From Nitratiruptor sp. (GTDB lineage: Bacteria; Campylobacterota; Campylobacteria; Campylobacterales; Nitratiruptoraceae), in assembly GCA_009659925.1 (NCBI GenBank), contig PUXW01000011.1:1-32953 (forward strand): DNA of 32,953 nucleotides, written 5' to 3'. The notes beneath the pieces are model-generated. The model was not told the origin of the DNA, searched no databases, and saw only the letters and a list, made by a program, of their open reading frames with translations. This document shows, one piece after another, positions 7,803 through 15,669 of the stretch (position 1 is its first letter; the number at the start of each line of letters is the position of its first letter). A program made the position numbers and the translations under genes.

Positions 7803-9101
7803 ATGGAACTGACCACCCCCCTCAAACACAACTCCATCAAGTTCTTGCTCTTAGGGAGCGGGGAGCTTGGGAAAGAGGTGGCCATCGAAGCCCAGCGTTT
7901 GGGGATCGAGGTGGTGGCCGTCGACCGCTATCCCGATGCCCCAGCCCACCAGGTGGCCCATCGCAGCTATGTGGTGGATATGCAAGATCGGGAGGAGCTC
8001 TTGGAGGTGATCTTCCGGGAGCGACCTACCTACATCCTCCCAGAGATCGAAGCCATCAATATCGACGCCCTCTTGGAGGCGGAGCGTCTTGGGTTCGAAG
8101 TCATTCCCAACGCCGAGGCGGTCAGGAAGACGATGAACCGCAAACATATCCGCCGTTTCGTTGCTGAGGAGTTGGGGCTTCCCACCAGTGCCTACCGGTT
8201 TGTGGCAAGTTTGGAGGAGCTGCGCCAAGCGGCTCAGGAGCTGGGGTTCCCCTGTGTCGTCAAGCCGATTATGAGCTCTTCGGGCTATGGCCAGAGCATT
8301 GTTCATAGAGCTGAAGAGTTGGAAGGGGCCTGGGAGCGGGCCAAGGAGGCCCGGGGCGATGCGAGTGAGCTCATCGTCGAAGAGTTCATCGATTTCGACT
8401 ACGAGATTACCCTCTTGACCGCACGCAATGGGGAGGAGACCATCTTTTGTGAACCCATCGGCCACATCCAAAAGGATGGGGATTACATCTTCAGCTGGCA
8501 GCCCATGGAGATGGCTCCCAAGGTCCTCAGACGGGCCAAGGAGATCGCCAAGGAGGTGACCGATGGCCTTGGAGGACGGGGGATCTTCGGGGTGGAACTC
8601 TTCATCAAGGGGGATCTGGTCTATTTCAGCGAGGTCTCACCCCGCCCCCACGATACGGGGATGGTGACTCTCGTTACCCAGAGTCAGAGCGAATTTGCCC
8701 TCCATGTACGGGCGGTTCTGGGGCTTCCTCTAGGCTATCGCCACATCAGCGGGGGGGCGAGTGGGGCCTACAAGGCCAAATCGGCCAGTGCCAACCCCCT
8801 CTTTCACATCGACCCCGCCCTCTTTGGCAAGGATACTATGGTGCGCCTCTTTGGCAAGCCCCGAAGCCATCCTGGGCGGCGTATGGGGGTGGTCCTGGTC
8901 ATGGGGGAGCCAAAGAGCGCTTTGGAACGGGCCAAGGAGCTGGTGGAGCGCATCGAAGATAGCCCGGCGCCCAAACCCCAACCCCCCGTCCCAGAGGTTT
9001 CCAAAACCCGAGAGAAGGAGGTTGAAGCTTCTCCCGAAGAGGAGCCGACCATCGAGGTGAAGCGGGGTAGCCTCTTGGAGCGGCTCTTAAGGCTCTTTTG
9101 A
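7803..9101 (+). CDS. purT: Formate-dependent phosphoribosylglycinamide formyltransferase (GAR transformylase 2)
   Basis: PurT makes formyl-GAR from GAR, formate and ATP in purine synthesis, in the cytoplasm. The ATG at 7803 follows AAAGGA. The open frame continues far upstream, but that part is antisense to the cytochrome gene. The protein is 432 residues. It has the family N-terminus '[21 protein letters not shown]', 'VPEIEAI'-like '[10 protein letters not shown]', the ATP-grasp region with '[15 protein letters not shown]', and the metal-site segment '[17 protein letters not shown]'. Typical PurT is about 390 residues. Here the last 45 residues are a Pro/Glu/Lys-rich tail ending in a short amphipathic Leu/Arg segment, which is unusual. 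It is the first gene of an overlapping three-gene plus-strand operon (TGATG with the next). Confidence 0.95.
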   Translation: MELTTPLKHNSIKFLLLGSGELGKEVAIEAQRLGIEVVAVDRYPDAPAHQVAHRSYVVDMQDREELLEVIFRERPTYILPEIEAINIDALLEAERLGFEVIPNAEAVRKTMNRKHIRRFVAEELGLPTSAYRFVASLEELRQAAQELGFPCVVKPIMSSSGYGQSIVHRAEELEGAWERAKEARGDASELIVEEFIDFDYEITLLTARNGEETIFCEPIGHIQKDGDYIFSWQPMEMAPKVLRRAKEIAKEVTDGLGGRGIFGVELFIKGDLVYFSEVSPRPHDTGMVTLVTQSQSEFALHVRAVLGLPLGYRHISGGASGAYKAKSASANPLFHIDPALFGKDTMVRLFGKPRSHPGRRMGVVLVMGEPKSALERAKELVERIEDSPAPKPQPPVPEVSKTREKEVEASPEEEPTIEVKRGSLLERLLRLF

Positions 9102-9535
9102 TGGAGATCTACCAGCAGCTCATCGTCTTGGGTGCCCGGGGACGCGGGTGTCACCTCATCACCCAGGAGATCCTCCAGGCCCTTCCCCAGCTGGCTCAAA
9201 TCCGTAAGGGTCTGTGCCACCTCTTCCTGCTCCACACCAGTGCCAGTCTCATGATCAACGAGAATGCCGATCCCAGCGTGCGCCGGGATTTGGAAGCCTT
9301 CACCGAGGTGCTGGTGCCCGAGGATTTTCCCTATACCCATACCCTCGAGGGGCCCGACGACATGCCTGCCCATATCAAGAGCGCCCTTTATGGGGTCTCC
9401 TTGACCATCCCGATTTCCGATGGCTCCTTGGTCCTTGGGACCTGGCAGGGGATCTATCTGTGTGAACATCGGGACTTTGCCACCAACCGCAAAATCTACG
9501 CAACCCTCATCGGGGTACCGAAAGGAGTCACATGA
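9101..9535 (+). CDS. YjbQ / UPF0047 family protein
   Basis: The 144-residue protein has the family pattern 'ITQEILQAL', then the signature 'LLHTSASLMINENADPSVRRDLE', 'GPDDMPAHIKSALYG', and the C-terminal 'LGTWQGIYLCEHRD'. YjbQ proteins are small trimeric enzymes. Some were reported to have weak thiamin-phosphate synthase activity, but the physiological role is not settled. The ATG at 9101 shares a base with the purT stop, and a TTG one codon earlier is less likely. The gene ends in an ATGA overlap with the next, so all three genes of the operon are coupled. Confidence 0.88.
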   Translation: MEIYQQLIVLGARGRGCHLITQEILQALPQLAQIRKGLCHLFLLHTSASLMINENADPSVRRDLEAFTEVLVPEDFPYTHTLEGPDDMPAHIKSALYGVSLTIPISDGSLVLGTWQGIYLCEHRDFATNRKIYATLIGVPKGVT

Positions 9536-10470
9536 TCAAGATCGTCGTTCTCGATGCTAAAACCTTGGGCGATGTGGACTTTTCCCTCTTCGAGCGTTAC
9601 GGGGAGGTTGAGGTATATCCTGTGACCGCTCCCGAAGAGACCCTTGAGCGGATCAAGGATGCTACCATCGTCGTTACCAACAAGGTCGTCCTGGGGAAAA
9701 GGGAGATCGATGGGGCTTCCAAGTTGGAGCTCATCTGCGTCGCGGCTACGGGGATGAACAACATCGATCTCGATTATGCCGCCAAGAAGGGGATCGTAGT
9801 CAAGAATGTGGCCGGTTATTCCACCGAGAGCGTGGTCCAGCATACCTTCGCCATGGCCTTCTACCTCATCGAGCATCTGCGCAACTACGATGAGTTTGTC
9901 AAGAGTGGAGCGTGGAGCAGGAGCGGTCTCTTCACCTCTATCGAGTGGCCCTTCTTCGAACTCTTCAACAAGCGGTGGGGGATCATCGGCCTTGGGGCCA
10001 TTGGACGGCGGGTAGCCGAGGTGGCCAGAAGCTTTGGCTGCGATGTGGTCTACTACTCCACCACGGGAAGCCATGACGATCCGACTTTTAAACGGCTCTC
10101 CCTGGAGGCTCTCCTTTCCACCAGCGATGTGGTCTCCATCCACGCCCCCCTCAATGAGAAGACCGCCAATCTCATCGCCTATCCCCAACTCGAACTCCTC
10201 CAGGAGGGGAGCGTCCTTTTGAATCTCGGGCGCGGGGGGATCGTGAATGAAGAGGATTTGGCCAAGATCTTAGGCTTCAAAGAGATCTATGTGGGGCTGG
10301 ATGTGACCCAGCGCGAACCCATCCCCGCCGACTCCCCTCTCCTGGATCCAGCCTTCAAGGATCGCCTCCTCATCACCCCCCATATCGCTTGGACCTCCAT
10401 CGAGGCGAGGGAGCGCCTTGTGGCTGGGATCATCGAAAATATCGTGGAGTACCTCCAGGAGAGGGGTTAG
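9532..10470 (+). CDS. D-2-hydroxyacid dehydrogenase (NAD-dependent, glycerate dehydrogenase-like)
   Basis: The 312-residue protein has the two-domain D-2-hydroxyacid dehydrogenase architecture. The substrate-domain segment 'ICVAATGMNNIDLDYAAKKG' is followed by the Rossmann motif 'GIIGLGAIGRRVAEVA' and the catalytic Arg in 'LLNLGRGGIVNEEDL'. The Glu ('DVTQREP') and the His ('ITPHIAWTS') complete the catalytic set. It interconverts a 2-oxoacid and a D-2-hydroxyacid with NAD(P)H. Hydroxypyruvate/glycerate is a common substrate in this subgroup, but specificity is not visible. ATGA overlap with the YjbQ-family gene. Its TAG overlaps the stop codon of the opposite-strand YqaA-like gene by four bases, leaving no room for a classical terminator. 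Confidence 0.9.
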   Translation: MIKIVVLDAKTLGDVDFSLFERYGEVEVYPVTAPEETLERIKDATIVVTNKVVLGKREIDGASKLELICVAATGMNNIDLDYAAKKGIVVKNVAGYSTESVVQHTFAMAFYLIEHLRNYDEFVKSGAWSRSGLFTSIEWPFFELFNKRWGIIGLGAIGRRVAEVARSFGCDVVYYSTTGSHDDPTFKRLSLEALLSTSDVVSIHAPLNEKTANLIAYPQLELLQEGSVLLNLGRGGIVNEEDLAKILGFKEIYVGLDVTQREPIPADSPLLDPAFKDRLLITPHIAWTSIEARERLVAGIIENIVEYLQERG

Positions 10471-10886
10471 AGGAGCTTGATGCCGAGGTAGCCTAGGTAG
10501 AGGAGGTAGTAGCGGCCGAATTTGGCGATGAAGACCAGGATGAGGAAGCGCTTGAGGTCGTAGCGCATTAGCCCGGCCACGAAGGTCAGCGGATCCCCGA
10601 TGACCGGAGCCCAGGAGAGCAGGAGGCTCCAGCCTCCCCATTTGGCGAAGATCCGCTCGGCTCGCTCCAACTTCTCCAGATCCACCTTCTTGCGTAGATA
10701 GTGCTCCCCGAGACGTCCAATGTAGTAGTTCACCACTGAGCCCAGGGTATTGCCCACTGCGGCGCAGAGGGTGAGTAGGAGGGGGTGGTCGCTCTTGGGG
10801 AGGTAGAAGAGGTAGACCGCCTCCGAGTAGATGGGCAAAAAGGTGGCGGCCAGGAAACCGGCCCCGAAGACGATGAGACAGCTCAT
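10467..10886 (-). CDS. YqaA/DedA-like membrane protein (SNARE-associated family)
   Basis: The 139-residue protein has hydrophobic segments at about 3-25, 38-56 and 105-135. 'AAVGNTLGSVVNYYIGRLG' and 'WAPVIGDPLTFVAGLMRY' are the hallmark of the small YqaA branch of the DedA/SNARE-associated family. DedA proteins have been linked to undecaprenyl-phosphate or phospholipid translocation, but the function of the YqaA branch is not established. It is last in the six-gene minus-strand operon, with an ATGA overlap to the preceding membrane protein. Confidence 0.82.
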   Translation of the reverse strand: MSCLIVFGAGFLAATFLPIYSEAVYLFYLPKSDHPLLLTLCAAVGNTLGSVVNYYIGRLGEHYLRKKVDLEKLERAERIFAKWGGWSLLLSWAPVIGDPLTFVAGLMRYDLKRFLILVFIAKFGRYYLLYLGYLGIKLL

Positions 10887-12064
10887 GTGGAGGTGGCGAA
10901 GGGAGAGGGGCGCTTCTTGTAGCGGAAATAGAGGAGGATCGGTGCTTTGATGATCCAGAGGAAGAGGAGGTTTTCCGCCAAGATCAATGGAGCCGCACTC
11001 TTGGTGGTGGTGAGCAAGAGGGAGAGGGAGGCGAGATGGATGTAGAGGTGGAGCCAGGCCAGCCGTTCACTGATGAGCTCACGCATCGTCGGGATGTCGA
11101 AGAAGCCTCGGCTGGAGAGGTGAAACCAGACGAGGAAGGGGATGATCTTGTAGAGCATCCCATAGACGACGCTCATGGCAAATCCATATCCGAAGGCCAC
11201 GAGGTAGCGCCAGTCGTGGCCATGGAAGAGACCATACAAGGCGGTGGCAGCCAGGAAGATCATTGCCACCTGGAAGAAGGCGACCGTCGGCTCCTTGACC
11301 GTGCGTTTGCGTTGGAAGAGACGCCAAAAGGTAGCCAGGGCGAAGAGGAGGAAGAGGCCATCGACGACTTTGAAGAGCCACTCTTCTTGGAAGAGGGCGT
11401 ATGAGAGTAAGGCGGCGAAGATTGCTGGGGCCAAGGGGCGGCGCACGATGGCAGGAAGCTCTTGGGTGATGTAAAACATTGGGATTACCTGGTAGGAGAC
11501 GCCGACGATGAGCAGACCGACCCATCCAAATCCGGCCAGGGCTCCATGGAGGGGGAGGAGGGAGAGCTCCTTACCCCGGGCCAGGGCGGCAAGGAGATGG
11601 CCCCCAAGGAGGGTTGCAAGGAGGAGGGAGAGGAGGGCGAGGATCATGGCGATGACCGCGTCGCTCTTGCGGGGAGCTTTGAAGAGTTTGACCAGGGTGA
11701 CGAGGGCGAAGCCTCCAAGGGCCAGGAGAAGGGTAGCTGCAGCGAAAAGTGCCAAGGAGAGCTGACCAAAGCCAAGGGTAGCGATGAGGGCGAGGGTGCC
11801 TCCTACCAGAGGGAGCCAGAAGAGGAGGGCGACCCGCTTGGGCCGCTCGAACTTGACCCCGACCACTACGGGGAGCATTTGCAAGAGAGCTCCCACCATA
11901 ATGAAGGCGAGGAAACCGATGGAAAAGGCGTGGAGGATGGCAAACTCTCCGGCTCCATACTCCAAGAGGATACTCCCGACAATGGCAAAAAGGGGAGCGG
12001 TGAGGAAGAAGAGAAGGGGGGCTTCGAAGGGTGGGGCCTGGTCGAGACTGACTCCGTCAAACAT
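10883..12064 (-). CDS. Polytopic membrane protein, NnrS-like / haem-copper-oxidase-subunit-I-like
   Basis: The 393-residue protein has about 11-12 membrane helices. Histidines sit in membrane segments with recurring patterns: 'LHAFSIGFLAFIMVGALLQM' (H45), 'GGHLLAAL' (H156), 'LPLHGALAGFGWVGLL' (H173) and 'LYGLFHGHDWRYLVAFG' further on. These repeated H-x3-G-F/W patterns resemble NnrS and distant haem-copper oxidase subunit-I-like proteins, which bind haem or copper and are tied to nitric oxide metabolism in denitrifiers. Assignment to a precise family is not possible by eye. It overlaps the DUF2249 gene by eight bases and the YqaA-like gene by four. The neighbouring hemerythrin and DUF2249 genes support a role in NO or oxygen stress. 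Confidence 0.7.
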   Translation of the reverse strand: MFDGVSLDQAPPFEAPLLFFLTAPLFAIVGSILLEYGAGEFAILHAFSIGFLAFIMVGALLQMLPVVVGVKFERPKRVALLFWLPLVGGTLALIATLGFGQLSLALFAAATLLLALGGFALVTLVKLFKAPRKSDAVIAMILALLSLLLATLLGGHLLAALARGKELSLLPLHGALAGFGWVGLLIVGVSYQVIPMFYITQELPAIVRRPLAPAIFAALLSYALFQEEWLFKVVDGLFLLFALATFWRLFQRKRTVKEPTVAFFQVAMIFLAATALYGLFHGHDWRYLVAFGYGFAMSVVYGMLYKIIPFLVWFHLSSRGFFDIPTMRELISERLAWLHLYIHLASLSLLLTTTKSAAPLILAENLLFLWIIKAPILLYFRYKKRPSPFATST

Positions 12065-12311
12065 CGATACGCTCCTCTACATGGCTGCGATCTTCGGGGT
12101 AGAAGTAGTAGATATGGTAGGTGGAACCATCCCGCTTGATGATATACTCGATTCCCATGGGAGCGAGACGGTTGATGAGCATGGTGGGTTCCATCCGGTG
12201 GATCTGATGGATGAAACTCTCGCCAGGCAGCATCGATTGAAGCTCGCTCAAGACCATCTGCATCGGCCCGGGGGGTTCGAGGTCTCGGGTATCGACGACG
12301 ATCTCCCTCAT
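12057..12311 (-). CDS. DUF2249 domain protein (TusA-like fold)
   Basis: The 84-residue protein reads 'VVDTRDLEPPGPMQMVLSEL' followed by a short domain ending in an acidic helix, the standard DUF2249 pattern. 'D-x-R-x-L-E-P-P-x-P-M' replaces the TusA motif, and the sulfur-carrying cysteine of TusA is absent. DUF2249 genes frequently occur beside hemerythrin and nnrS-type genes in denitrifying bacteria, and this arrangement is repeated here. ATGA overlap with the hemerythrin gene and an eight-base overlap with the membrane-protein gene indicate one transcript. Confidence 0.85.
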   Translation of the reverse strand: MREIVVDTRDLEPPGPMQMVLSELQSMLPGESFIHQIHRMEPTMLINRLAPMGIEYIIKRDGSTYHIYYFYPEDRSHVEERIDV

Positions 12312-12742
12312 CGCCCCTCCACCTTTTGCATCTGGGCGAGGATCTGCTCCTTGTCCAGGGGGAGCTGCTCGGCCATGGTGTAGAGGACCTGCTCCTCTTT
12401 CATGTTGTGCTGTTGGGTCATGATCATGAAGGTCTCACCATATCCCAGGGCTTTTTGGCGATCCTTAGCCTCGATGGCCTCTCCCAGGGCGTCGATGATT
12501 CCCCGGATCTGGTTGTGCTCCATCTTCATCACATGGATGGGCCCTTCACCTCCTCCAAGGAACTCCTCCATCTTGGGGAAGAGGACCTCCTCTTCCATGG
12601 CGAAGTGGCGCAGCATCGCCTCCTTGAAGGGGACGAAACGCTCTAGAGCCAGATCCCAGGCCTGGGCTGCAATGGCCTCTTCGAGGGGGGCATAGAGAGC
12701 GTCACAATCCCGATGGTCTTGGGTCATGAATTCCTTGATCAT
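12308..12742 (-). CDS. Hemerythrin HHE domain protein
   Basis: The 144-residue four-helix protein carries the expected di-iron ligands: H10 ('QDHRDCD'), H46 and E50 ('RHFAMEEEVLFP'), H76 ('MEHNQIRG'), and H112 with E116 ('QQHNMKEEQVLY'). Such proteins bind O2 or NO at a non-haem di-iron site. Stand-alone cytoplasmic forms are implicated in NO or oxygen sensing, storage or repair of iron-sulfur proteins. No signal peptide. ATGA overlap with the ArnT-like gene upstream and with DUF2249 downstream. Confidence 0.9.
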   Translation of the reverse strand: MIKEFMTQDHRDCDALYAPLEEAIAAQAWDLALERFVPFKEAMLRHFAMEEEVLFPKMEEFLGGGEGPIHVMKMEHNQIRGIIDALGEAIEAKDRQKALGYGETFMIMTQQHNMKEEQVLYTMAEQLPLDKEQILAQMQKVEGR

Positions 12743-14226
12743 TTCTGCTCCTTGATGAGGGCGATAGCGCCCCGTTGGTAGAGGATGGTGGCCCCGGGAT
12801 AGTTGGGCAGGGCCGATCTCTTGATGAGTATTATAGCACTTTTGTCGTCAGCAATGGTCTCAGCGTAGAAGTAGAAGCTTGGAACATTGATCCCCTCCAT
12901 TTTGATCTTCCACCCTCGCTCCTTGGCTAGCAGAGCCGCCTCTTTGATGGGCCCTTCGGCGGCCTCGGCATAGACCTTGGCGATGAAGAAGTTCAAAGAG
13001 ATCAGCGTGATGAAGGCGGCGACGGTGATGGCCCTCCGTTTGCCAAGACGCAGCAAGGCAACCCCGACCAAGAGGGCAAAAAGAAAGTAGGCCACATACC
13101 CGACTCCAAAATCGAGGGCTTGGATGATGAAGTACTCATAGCTTCCAGGTTTGGTGTACTCCAGAACAATTGGCTTGATGAAGGGGAGCAGGGCGAAGAT
13201 GGCGTGAAAGAGCCAATAGGGCAGCAGCAGTGCCGTTTTGGAGCGAATCTGATCGAAATAGAGGGCCATGAGGATGAAGAGGGGGGTATAGCCGTAAATT
13301 ATATAGTGGGGGAGTTTGGTCTTGGAAAGGGAGAAGAAGATGAAGACGAAGAGAAACCAGATCCCCAGATAGCGTGTGAGGGGTGCGGCAAACCACTCCT
13401 TGATCTTCGTGATGGTCTTGATGGCGATGGAGGTGAAGGGAGTGAGGCCAACCAGCAAGACGATGAGGTAGTAAAAAATTGGTCCCCTGTGGCCCTCCAT
13501 CGCCTGGGAGCTAAAGCGGGAGAGGTTGTGTTTGAGGAAAAACCCTTCGACGAACTTGTGTCCTTGCTCCAGATATTCGGCTATGTACCAGGGGGCGGCG
13601 ATGGCCAGGAAGATGGCGATACCGATGGGATCGAGGATGGAGCGCAGCCACAAGCGCCACTCTTTGGCGAGGAAGAGGCCGCTAACCGCCAGAGGGATTA
13701 AAATGGCCACAGGTCCCTTGGTCAAAGTCCCCAGGGCGATGGCGGCGTAGGTGGCGTAGAGAAAGATCTTTTGGCGGCTCTCATAGTAGCGATAGAAGCA
13801 GAACATCGAAGCGGCGATGAAGAGGTTGAGGAGGGCATCGGCGATAGCCGCCTTGGCGATGATGGAGATCTGGATCGATCCCACCATGAAGAGGGTGGCC
13901 AGGTAGGCTCTTGCTTGGTCGAAATGGCGGACGCTGAAGCGGTAGATCAGATAGGCCCAAGCCGTGGCGACCAGGGCACTTGGCAGACGCATGGCGACTT
14001 CGTTGAGCCCGAAAATCGAAGCGCTCAGAGCCTGGAACCAATAGATGAGGATCGGTTTATCGAAGCGTAGTGCCCCGTTGAGGTAGGTGGTGATAAAGTC
14101 CCTTCGCTCCAACATCTCCCGGGTCGCTTCGCTGAAGGCCCCCTCATCCAGATTGAAGAGGGGGTAGTAGCCAAGGGTGGCGTAGAAGCTGAGGAAGGTG
14201 AGGGCCAGAAGGGCTACTCTATCCAT
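12739..14226 (-). CDS. ArnT-like family 39 glycosyltransferase, inner membrane
   Basis: With the ATG at 14226 the protein is 495 residues (the frame is open 28 codons further but that lies inside the PAP2 gene). The first periplasmic loop holds the Asp-Glu pair 'NLDEGAFSEATREMLER', followed by 'LRFDKPILIYWFQALS'. Ten or more membrane helices follow and a C-terminal soluble domain begins near residue 400. This is the pattern of ArnT/Pmt-type enzymes that move a sugar from undecaprenyl phosphate to lipid A, a glycan or a protein. The donor (aminoarabinose, galactosamine or other) cannot be told. It overlaps the PAP2 phosphatase gene by eight bases, consistent with lipid A or undecaprenyl-phosphate chemistry. 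Confidence 0.88.
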   Translation of the reverse strand: MDRVALLALTFLSFYATLGYYPLFNLDEGAFSEATREMLERRDFITTYLNGALRFDKPILIYWFQALSASIFGLNEVAMRLPSALVATAWAYLIYRFSVRHFDQARAYLATLFMVGSIQISIIAKAAIADALLNLFIAASMFCFYRYYESRQKIFLYATYAAIALGTLTKGPVAILIPLAVSGLFLAKEWRLWLRSILDPIGIAIFLAIAAPWYIAEYLEQGHKFVEGFFLKHNLSRFSSQAMEGHRGPIFYYLIVLLVGLTPFTSIAIKTITKIKEWFAAPLTRYLGIWFLFVFIFFSLSKTKLPHYIIYGYTPLFILMALYFDQIRSKTALLLPYWLFHAIFALLPFIKPIVLEYTKPGSYEYFIIQALDFGVGYVAYFLFALLVGVALLRLGKRRAITVAAFITLISLNFFIAKVYAEAAEGPIKEAALLAKERGWKIKMEGINVPSFYFYAETIADDKSAIILIKRSALPNYPGATILYQRGAIALIKEQK

Positions 14227-14785
14227 CGAAGATCCTCCGGTAAAGCCACCAGGCTGTGAGGGCACCGATGAGGGAGCCAATGAGCACATCGCTTGGGTAG
14301 TGTTTGCCAAGAATGACCCGGCTCAGGGCCACCAGCCCGGCCAGGGCGAGCCAGAGGAGCCGGTAGCGGGGAAAGAGGAGGGCCAGGGAGACCCCGAGGG
14401 CGAAGGCGGTGGCCGAGTGGCCCGATGGCATCGACCAGTAGCTGGCCTTGAAGGTCAAAGGCTCGAAGCCGTAGAACCCTTCGTTGAAGAGGAGCTTGGG
14501 CCTGGCCCGACCGATGAGGGGTTTGAGGATATCGACGATGAGGCCAGAAAGGGCCACCGAAGCCAGGACATAGAGGGCCTTTTTGGCCTGCTGGGGGTTG
14601 CGGGTGCGCCATAACAAATAGAGCCCCAGGGAGATTGCCAGGGCAAAAGCGGCATTTCCCAAAGCGGTGATGGCCCGCCACCCAGGGGAGGCGTAGTGGT
14701 GGAGGATCGTGGCCAGGAGGGGATCGAACCAGAAAAAGGTAACTCCAGCCAGGAGTAGGGTTATTCCAATCACAACGGCAACCAT
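14219..14785 (-). CDS. PAP2 family membrane phosphatase
   Basis: The 188-residue protein with about six helices carries the three acid-phosphatase motifs: 'KPLIGRARP' (88-96), 'PSGH' (120-123) and 'SRVILGKHYPSD' (155-166), with catalytic H123 and H162 and D166. Such enzymes are lipid A phosphatases (LpxE/LpxF-like) or undecaprenyl-pyrophosphate phosphatases acting at the periplasmic face. The ArnT-like partner downstream and the lpxL-type gene divergently upstream favour lipid A or carrier-lipid work. No clear ribosome site precedes the ATG, and a GATAAT box ends seven bases before it, so it may be another leaderless start. Confidence 0.88.
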   Translation of the reverse strand: MVAVVIGITLLLAGVTFFWFDPLLATILHHYASPGWRAITALGNAAFALAISLGLYLLWRTRNPQQAKKALYVLASVALSGLIVDILKPLIGRARPKLLFNEGFYGFEPLTFKASYWSMPSGHSATAFALGVSLALLFPRYRLLWLALAGLVALSRVILGKHYPSDVLIGSLIGALTAWWLYRRIFDG

Positions 14786-14788
14786 AGG

Positions 14789-14801
14789 AGCGATTATCGC
14801 T
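14789..14801. repeat. Short palindrome in the divergent gap between the PAP2 gene and lpxL
   Basis: AGCGAT-T-ATCGCT is a perfect 6-bp inverted repeat with a one-base centre, four bases from the PAP2 start. It contains GATAAT on the minus strand (14798-14793), a -10 candidate for the PAP2 operon. It may be an operator or a chance palindrome. Confidence 0.3.
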
Positions 14802-14807
14802 TAAATA

Positions 14808-14816
14808 TGGTAAGAT
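14808..14816 (+). promoter_or_regulatory. Extended -10 promoter candidate for the lipid A/LPS operon
   Basis: TGG followed by TAAGAT (14811-14816) has the TGn extension. No convincing -35 is seen. The predicted start is near 14823, close to the AAAAAAGGG ribosome site of lpxL. Confidence 0.35.
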
Positions 14817-14835
14817 AAAGCTAAAAAAGGGTCCG

Positions 14836-15669
14836 ATGGGTCGCTGGATCGAATATCTCGCCCTCAAAACCCTCCTCGATTTCGCCAAGATCGCTCCACC
14901 TTCCATGATCTTTAGGATAAGCGATCTTCTAGCCCGGGGACTTTTCCACCTAGATGGGAGGCGGCGCGCTATTACGATAGCCAACCTCCAGATGGCCCTT
15001 GGACTTCCTCCAGCAGAGGCCTTCCAAATGGCCCGGCGCACCTACAGGCAGTTTGGACGCAGTTTGGGAGAGATGGTTCTGCTGGCGGTGGATCGCTTCG
15101 ACTTTGAGGGTATCGATGGGCGAGAACTCCAAAAGATTGCCCACCTCTCCCCTCCCTTCATCTTCATCACCGCCCATATTGGCAACTGGGAGGCCCTGGC
15201 CCACTATATCGCCCAGCGAATCCATCCCATCGCCTTGGTCGGTCGCGCTGGAAACAATCGGCTCATCGAAGAGCGGATCGTCCAGCCCCTGCGCAACCGC
15301 TATGGCAACCGTTTGATCCACAAGCACCAGGCGGCCCGGGAACTTGTCCGGGCCCTGCGCTCTGGGCAAAGTGTGGGGCTTTTGCTAGACCAGCGGGGGG
15401 GTCAAGCCGGGGTGTGGGTCGACTTTTTCAACCGCCCGGCCTCGACCCTGCCCACTGCTTATACCCTACAAAAGCGCTTCCGGGTGCCTATCGTCCCCCT
15501 CTTTCTGGTGCGCCAGGGAGCGAAATTGGTCTTGCGGGTCTTCGATCCCCTTCTCTGGGAGGAGTGTGACGAGATCACCCACACCAGGAGGATCAACCAG
15601 GTCTATGAGGAGATCATCCGGGAGTATCCGGATCAGTGGTTCTGGATGCACGAGCGGTGGCGGACATGA
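14836..15669 (+). CDS. lpxL: Lipid A biosynthesis lauroyl/myristoyl-type acyltransferase (LpxL/HtrB family)
   Basis: The 277-residue protein has an N-terminal hydrophobic anchor, the HX4E catalytic motif 'HIGNWE' (H114, E119), 'GLLLDQR' in the substrate site, and the family ending 'YPDQWFWMHERW'. It adds a secondary acyl chain to the Kdo2-lipid A precursor at the cytoplasmic face of the inner membrane, using acyl-ACP. The length is slightly below the 300 or so typical of LpxL, as is common in small epsilon-type enzymes. The ATG has AAAAAAGGG at good spacing. An ATGA overlap with the next gene starts the chain of seven coupled LPS genes. Whether it is LpxL or LpxM cannot be decided. Confidence 0.88.
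   Translation: MGRWIEYLALKTLLDFAKIAPPSMIFRISDLLARGLFHLDGRRRAITIANLQMALGLPPAEAFQMARRTYRQFGRSLGEMVLLAVDRFDFEGIDGRELQKIAHLSPPFIFITAHIGNWEALAHYIAQRIHPIALVGRAGNNRLIEERIVQPLRNRYGNRLIHKHQAARELVRALRSGQSVGLLLDQRGGQAGVWVDFFNRPASTLPTAYTLQKRFRVPIVPLFLVRQGAKLVLRVFDPLLWEECDEITHTRRINQVYEEIIREYPDQWFWMHERWRT

Noticed and set aside
12057-14070. Several plus-strand frames of 100-200 codons opposite the hemerythrin, DUF2249 and ArnT-like genes.
   Set aside because: They are rich in Glu/Gly/Asp from reading GC-rich codons in reverse, have no ribosome sites and lie opposite well-supported genes.
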